Shown in pieces: positions 60,501 through 64,000 of a DNA stretch of 64,000 nucleotides. Below the pieces are notes generated by a model. The model did not search any database and was not told where the DNA came from. It saw only the letters and a list, made by a program, of their open reading frames with translations. Each line of letters opens with the position of its first letter. Position 1 is the first letter of the stretch. The position numbers were made by a program, and so were the translations under genes. Source of the stretch: a virus; the IMG/VR virus record IMGVR_UViG_3300033273_000392, positions 1 to 64,000 of that record; one strand, written 5' to 3'.

Positions 60501-63500
60501 TTCGTTACTTGAATCTATACTAGAGTCTTCAATCGTAACAAAGCTAGCTGTATTATCTGACCTTAACAACACAGCTGAGTTCATAAGCTTATAACCAGGG
60601 AACTTTGAAATAACATATACTTCATTTCCATTCGTTATAGCTCTAAACTTATCAATGTTATTAATGCACGCAGCAATAGCTCCGGCGATTTGACCATTAG
60701 TTCCATTAGAAGAGAAATACGTACCGCTTATTCTACCAGCAGAGAGACTAGATGTTGCAACTAAAGTATCTTCTAAAATATTTACAGAACTGTAGATGTT
60801 TTCTACTTTAACAACACTAGAAGGATTGTTATTAGTAATAGTTACTAGTATATCAGATAAGCCTGCTTTCTTTTCTTTGATAACACATGTAGTAATAAAC
60901 TCTCCTTGCTCGTTTTTAATAATATCGATTTCAGCTTCTAAGAAATCACTAAATTGTTGATTTTGATTTAGACTATTAACTAGCTCTTCTAAACCAGATT
61001 CTACATCTGATGAAGAATCCCAAGATTGAGAAAATGGAGATTCAAGACCTACAAAATTTATAGTGTTTGCATTCTCGTTAGCAATATGGTTTATATAGCT
61101 TACCCTATGTGCAACTTTTTTAACTTCAGTAATTATAACCTGATCTGAGTCTCCTGGAGTTTCTTCAACTGTAAGTTTTAAGAAATCAAAGCCGTCTCCT
61201 ACATTAGTAGACAGCGCAACGCTTCTTCCTGTATCAGTAATACCCCTTAGGTCTTCAATCTGTATATGCGGATTGGCAATTTTAACATCAAATGCATTAG
61301 TATCATAGTATGCTCCGTTAGGTATGTTAATATAACCTTGTTTAGTAGTTACATATCCTAGTGCAGGTGCATTCTTAAACAACTTGTAGTCTGGTATTGC
61401 AAAGGTTTCATCGCTAGAATCCATGTATGACTCTAATTTAGAAAACTTAATTATACCTCTATTTACATTATCGACTTCACCCATACCAGAAGGTATAGCA
61501 TCTGCATAAATACCAATATAACGATTAACTGTAAACTCTTCAGCGCTAGAATCGTCAAACATAAATTCAAGATTCATTAAGTTTGCCGAAACAAGTCCGT
61601 TTCTTCTAAACCCGTCAGTAATAAAATCATTTGATTCTATTAGAGTCTTATCAGAATATACAAAGTCCTTATAGATGAACTCCCCCTTTCTAGCAAAGCC
61701 ACCTCTAGCTATATCGATACCATTGTAAAAAGTCTGTTCGTTTTTTTCAAAAGAAACAGATATACAATCGCTTGGGAAATTTGTATCGTTTACATGGCTT
61801 CTTATGTAGGAACCCAAGTTTGAGTTATCAGACAGGTCGAACGTCTTAATAAGGGTTGAATTCTTAAGAAGCAGATCTACTCTAGATAGTTTGTCTTCAT
61901 TAGAATCGGTAAGTTGAACCGAAGGTACGGGTCCATCTATTCTGTAAACCAGGAATAATTTAGGAACGTTAGTATCTAACCAAATAGGAGCAAACAACCT
62001 GAAGCTTTCATTATATCTCTTTGAAGAATTAATCTTAGCGCCATATTGATATTCATCCTCGAATTGCTTTGCATAATCACTTAACGCTGAGAAATCAGAT
62101 GAATCTCTTTTTACCGAGTAAGTCATCTCATACGGCGTCTTATTATCATTATAGAATCTAGAAATATCGTAAGAATAAGATCCGCTGGGGCTTACAGAAA
62201 AAGCTTTATATTTTGAATCTGCTAAATCTTTAGTAGCACTAATTGTTTCTAAGTAAATGTTATCACTAGAATCTACGACTAACTTTATGTTTGAAGATAG
62301 TTTAGGATTTGTTCTTAATAGGGGTTTAGATAAGTTTTCTAGTTTATAGTTCTTTTCTAAATCAAGTCTAGGCCTTAAAACATCTTCCTCTACGCCTACT
62401 TCTTCAAGAAAGTTAAATTCACGTAGTTCCTTAGGATCTGAATTAATTAACTCATAACATGGAAGAGTTCCCCATAACACAGTAGAAACACCAACTAGTC
62501 CTAAATCAGATGCTTCTGCAAATAGAATATCGTTATAATCGTATCCAACCTGAACAAGTAATTCTCTTGCAGAAGAAGGATTTGTCGCAACTAGTGTATG
62601 AATATATGTTTTTGCGCTATTAATAATCAGAGGTTCTGGTGACCACGGTTCAGAATCTACTGTATAAAAAGTAGATCCAATTCCTATTTCGGAAGTAAAT
62701 TCATATAGTTCTCCTCTGTCAGCTACTGGAGTTGAGCTAGTATGGTTTCCATAGACTATGTAAATTCTTTGACTGCCTGATATATCAGCACATGACATAA
62801 ACGCGTAAAACACTGCATTACCAGTACCATCTGCTAGAACAGGAGCATTGGACGTTGGAAGTTCGAAAACTTCATGAACAATAGGACCGGATACATTTTG
62901 ATCTGTAATATCTCCATCTGCATTTACGCCAATGTATACTGTTTCTTCTTCGCCGTAAGTTGCTATATAGTGAGTATCGTTATCTACGCCAATTGCTATA
63001 TTTTCAGTAATAGAAAATAATGCACTAGGAAGTACCGGGTGTGGATAATATATAGTAAGTCCATATTTTGCAATTTCGTCTAGTGTCCAGTTAGGTAAAC
63101 CCAAATGCTTCTGATATCTAAAAACCTGGACATCTTTATATCTAATTCGGTATTCATTAGCATCATCATATAAATCTTGTGGAAGTGTAGATACTTCAGG
63201 AGCAACTACCTTATATTGAACTTCAACAGTTCCATACCAACTTGCAGGAATAATGTAAACGTTTATCTCATAAGGATAGTTAAATTCTAAGCCTGCCTTT
63301 CTATCTCCTCTTGCTCTCCATGCTGCACCATCTTCTAAATAATCGGTATTAAACTCCCAGTATATACCTTCTCTATCAGTAAGAAATCCAGAAGCTAAAT
63401 CACTATTAATAGAGTACTCGGCGCCTACAGATGTAGTGTATATTGGTATTTGTCTTTGCGCAATTTCATAGATGGTAAGATCTTCGTCTACTTCATTTGC

Positions 63501-64000
63501 ATAAAATATAGTATAGCTAGGCGCTGGAGACCCTGGTGTAAAATAGAGCTGTATTTCAACATGATCTAGACCCCTGTAAAGGGTGTTTGACTTAATAAAC
63601 AAGCCGCTTTGTGAATCACAATTAAACGTGTTGTAAATTCCTTGTGAAAAAGAAGCCGTTTGAATATTTATAAGAAGATCTAAAATATTAGCAGTAGATC
63701 CAATAACTAAATCATAATTAGGATTTATACCTTTCCATAAAAAGCCCGGTGAATTTGTAGTAAAATCAAATATAAACTTTTGATATGGATTCGAACCATA
63801 CGCTGCATACTCAGCTCTAGTAAGCTCCCAATACTCTGGAATAACATTTGAAGGAAGGTCAATCTGACTAACAAATATTTCTTCCTGTGCAACAGCCAAT
63901 TCCTCAATAGACGTATATTCCCCAGACGATGGTATTATATAGTAAACTCTAATATTAGAATCGATATTTCCACAATACCCCTGTAATGTAGGCCCATCTT
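57510..64000 (-). CDS. Giant beta-rich tail/host-recognition protein, 5' end cut by window
   Basis: The frame is open from the right edge to 57510: at least 2163 residues. A TTG at 63899 could be mistaken for a start, but the frame continues upstream to base 64000 with coding-like residues (YYIIPSSGEYTSIEE), so the true start is outside. The protein is beta-rich with many Asn, Ser, Tyr and Asp residues, few charges in clusters and no obvious catalytic motif. The size and location before the collagen-like fibre suggest a long tail fibre, baseplate hub or adhesin-like protein. The family is not recognised. Confidence 0.65.
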   Translation of the reverse strand, partial: DGPTLQGYCGNIDSNIRVYYIIPSSGEYTSIEELAVAQEEIFVSQIDLPSNVIPEYWELTRAEYAAYGSNPYQKFIFDFTTNSPGFLWKGINPNYDLVIGSTANILDLLINIQTASFSQGIYNTFNCDSQSGLFIKSNTLYRGLDHVEIQLYFTPGSPAPSYTIFYANEVDEDLTIYEIAQRQIPIYTTSVGAEYSINSDLASGFLTDREGIYWEFNTDYLEDGAAWRARGDRKAGLEFNYPYEINVYIIPASWYGTVEVQYKVVAPEVSTLPQDLYDDANEYRIRYKDVQVFRYQKHLGLPNWTLDEIAKYGLTIYYPHPVLPSALFSITENIAIGVDNDTHYIATYGEEETVYIGVNADGDITDQNVSGPIVHEVFELPTSNAPVLADGTGNAVFYAFMSCADISGSQRIYIVYGNHTSSTPVADRGELYEFTSEIGIGSTFYTVDSEPWSPEPLIINSAKTYIHTLVATNPSSARELLVQVGYDYNDILFAEASDLGLVGVSTVLWGTLPCYELINSDPKELREFNFLEEVGVEEDVLRPRLDLEKNYKLENLSKPLLRTNPKLSSNIKLVVDSSDNIYLETISATKDLADSKYKAFSVSPSGSYSYDISRFYNDNKTPYEMTYSVKRDSSDFSALSDYAKQFEDEYQYGAKINSSKRYNESFRLFAPIWLDTNVPKLFLVYRIDGPVPSVQLTDSNEDKLSRVDLLLKNSTLIKTFDLSDNSNLGSYIRSHVNDTNFPSDCISVSFEKNEQTFYNGIDIARGGFARKGEFIYKDFVYSDKTLIESNDFITDGFRRNGLVSANLMNLEFMFDDSSAEEFTVNRYIGIYADAIPSGMGEVDNVNRGIIKFSKLESYMDSSDETFAIPDYKLFKNAPALGYVTTKQGYINIPNGAYYDTNAFDVKIANPHIQIEDLRGITDTGRSVALSTNVGDGFDFLKLTVEETPGDSDQVIITEVKKVAHRVSYINHIANENANTINFVGLESPFSQSWDSSSDVESGLEELVNSLNQNQQFSDFLEAEIDIIKNEQGEFITTCVIKEKKAGLSDILVTITNNNPSSVVKVENIYSSVNILEDTLVATSSLSAGRISGTYFSSNGTNGQIAGAIAACINNIDKFRAITNGNEVYVISKFPGYKLMNSAVLLRSDNTASFVTIEDSSIDSSNELELSDLALQAYENGVFTLRGGYRNMRSAKISIDSLGAIGVGDLIQAKGGKTYAAVLDIVDDINDLTGDYKIVIFDRNIEISEGVYKVYSNFRCEMGLFSCYDFYDMDFDFYDESNSDLKELSLETIENTAYAPAGDETLLGTELLNEDYFKDSSALFANLLPVLNQETPDSQEATMIKSEFDRLNENFVNELTTNSRVVPSINKFVLEGAKTVRNNPYYLNVNEAFGRTNFAPDLEVRERDPKGFSHEWFYISDLPDYFTYLNVNKSFSYVNFIGDTKLEKNLFMSTEHDYFNIYLVGEGYNLNSVGELEEDFDDFKLFAKTQLDKKYSIFKKGSDSAFASTFFNGIKVVLKHRKESINEIPTEFIQDSSANGYRFSTVVKFNTNAESNTIRYDVIKNDVFKFVILFIEVDLNERYVDGKINRRLLYTLTNKLAIDGDSFGYDDIEISGALIFSGINFNAPGPYEIPAVTHVNGSVPSLDLQLAVLNDNLYGDIEIDYGFEDEDGNPIPYYVTVKNIKTFDTLVIDGAPKTADGVALDPTYIPYSTQLSAKYTYKQGGKNAHSNFLKALSAGRVADLINNKSPLINYTTIDKNGNQIESGFVIAFEDGKEIVKESSIISVQDTNKPSTYSLFNGTIGYNISERNPYYPFLIRHSGNYTVSMNPVLTFTDVYNHHKIERNYLNQLALLFENDLKNRLYKHSISDQAEIDRAIAYYKKYNRAGIAFNVGFISGEHDLNWAIIKNHFYHKVNEDNPTGVTKLSESSEFLPVYPLIGEIAIDKKDVNVLRSSWENDYYVRSAAGGDSTSVPGTLSTKETRSYLSSTIMKLSDSYSIFDFEYQTAGDQGELESILRNRNNESPVVFLETEDRIMIDFYVSDSIVDKFSKTGVLNEISKYVLPEFSENDKTTIEDDVERYVNNNLISVFSIDDIELFVSKRKNQASSIESVDSIDLIDNGGFIKDDEFSITKHANSAINFRLIYNKSLGYSYIIRPLIKIKK
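57566..57573 (-). promoter_or_regulatory. Possible intragenic late promoter GATATATA for tail fibre
   Basis: Minus-strand GATATATAATAAG inside the 3' end of the giant gene, 57 bases before the fibre ATG. It is intragenic, so less certain than the others. Confidence 0.4.

Noticed and set aside
63725-63907. TTG at 63899 as start of the giant gene, and a short minus-strand frame near the edge
   Set aside because: The same frame stays open with coding character to base 64000, so the gene starts outside the window; the short frame is a shadow.
1-64000. tRNA genes, CRISPR arrays, integrase, transposons, inteins and introns
   Set aside because: No gap is large enough for a tRNA cluster, no repeat-spacer pattern was seen, and no conserved gene carries an insertion apart from the clean polymerase split.

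Overview
The window is a contiguous piece of a large tailed-phage genome with a T4-like gene set (myovirus, contractile tail). Nearly every base is coding. All genes but one run right to left on the minus strand, in tightly overlapping clusters, and no gene-free gap exceeds about 110 bases. I saw no rRNA, tRNA, CRISPR array, integrase or insertion sequence. The DNA is AT-rich. Start codons are mostly preceded by A/T-rich sequence and not by Shine-Dalgarno motifs. One gene encodes an outer-membrane beta-barrel with a typical Bacteroidota signal peptide, and another resembles a coiled-coil protein family of Bacteroidota phages. I therefore infer a phage of a (probably marine, flavobacterium-like) Bacteroidota host, deeply diverged from T4. 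The host call is an inference.

Layout in map order: tail sheath (1-975, cut by the window edge), terminase large and small subunits, a neck/structural protein and a four-helix membrane protein (1031-5905); a replication block with putative clamp-loader small subunit, 5' nuclease and clamp-loader ATPase (5933-9227); the only plus-strand gene (9286-9804); a capsid block with a putative internal protein, a glycosyltransferase, major capsid protein, a fused prohead protease-scaffold, two small core proteins, portal, a gp2-like protein, gp4 and the late sigma factor gp55 (9801-19075); a coiled-coil protein, tail completion protein gp15 and a phage cysteine synthase (19151-22176); the recombination/replication block gp46, gp47, a gp33-like coactivator, helicase gp41 and UvsX (22176-28111); the C-terminal half of a split DNA polymerase, sliding clamp, holin-like protein, outer-membrane protein and ribonucleotide reductase (28279-33920); the N-terminal half of the polymerase, a dUTPase and a three-gene cluster that may modify DNA bases (34049-39441); small genes (39497-40281); a cluster whose products carry capsid-targeting-like peptides and include two nucleotidyltransferase/ligase-type enzymes (40388-46566); UvsW, UvsY, primase, gp32 and a RuvC-like resolvase (46599-51767); and tail/fibre genes ending in a protein of more than 2100 residues that runs off the right edge (52148-64000).

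How the parts work together: gp43 (two pieces), gp45, gp44, putative gp62, gp41, gp61 and gp32 form the replisome; UvsX, UvsY, UvsW, gp46, gp47 and the RuvC-like enzyme form the recombination system; RNR and dUTPase supply dNTPs. gp55, a gp33-like protein and the gp45 clamp make up a T4-style late transcription apparatus. The 8-mer GATATATA lies on the transcribed strand immediately upstream of about fifteen virion or lysis-type genes and is the likely late promoter core, the counterpart of T4 TATAAATA. Factorless terminators separate several units.

The points most worth a second look are the capsid-targeting cluster with its ligase-nucleotidyltransferase fusion, the putative DNA-modification trio whose largest-numbered member carries a clamp-binding-like tail, the split polymerase, the protease-scaffold fusion, and late promoters placed 4-5 bases from start codons.
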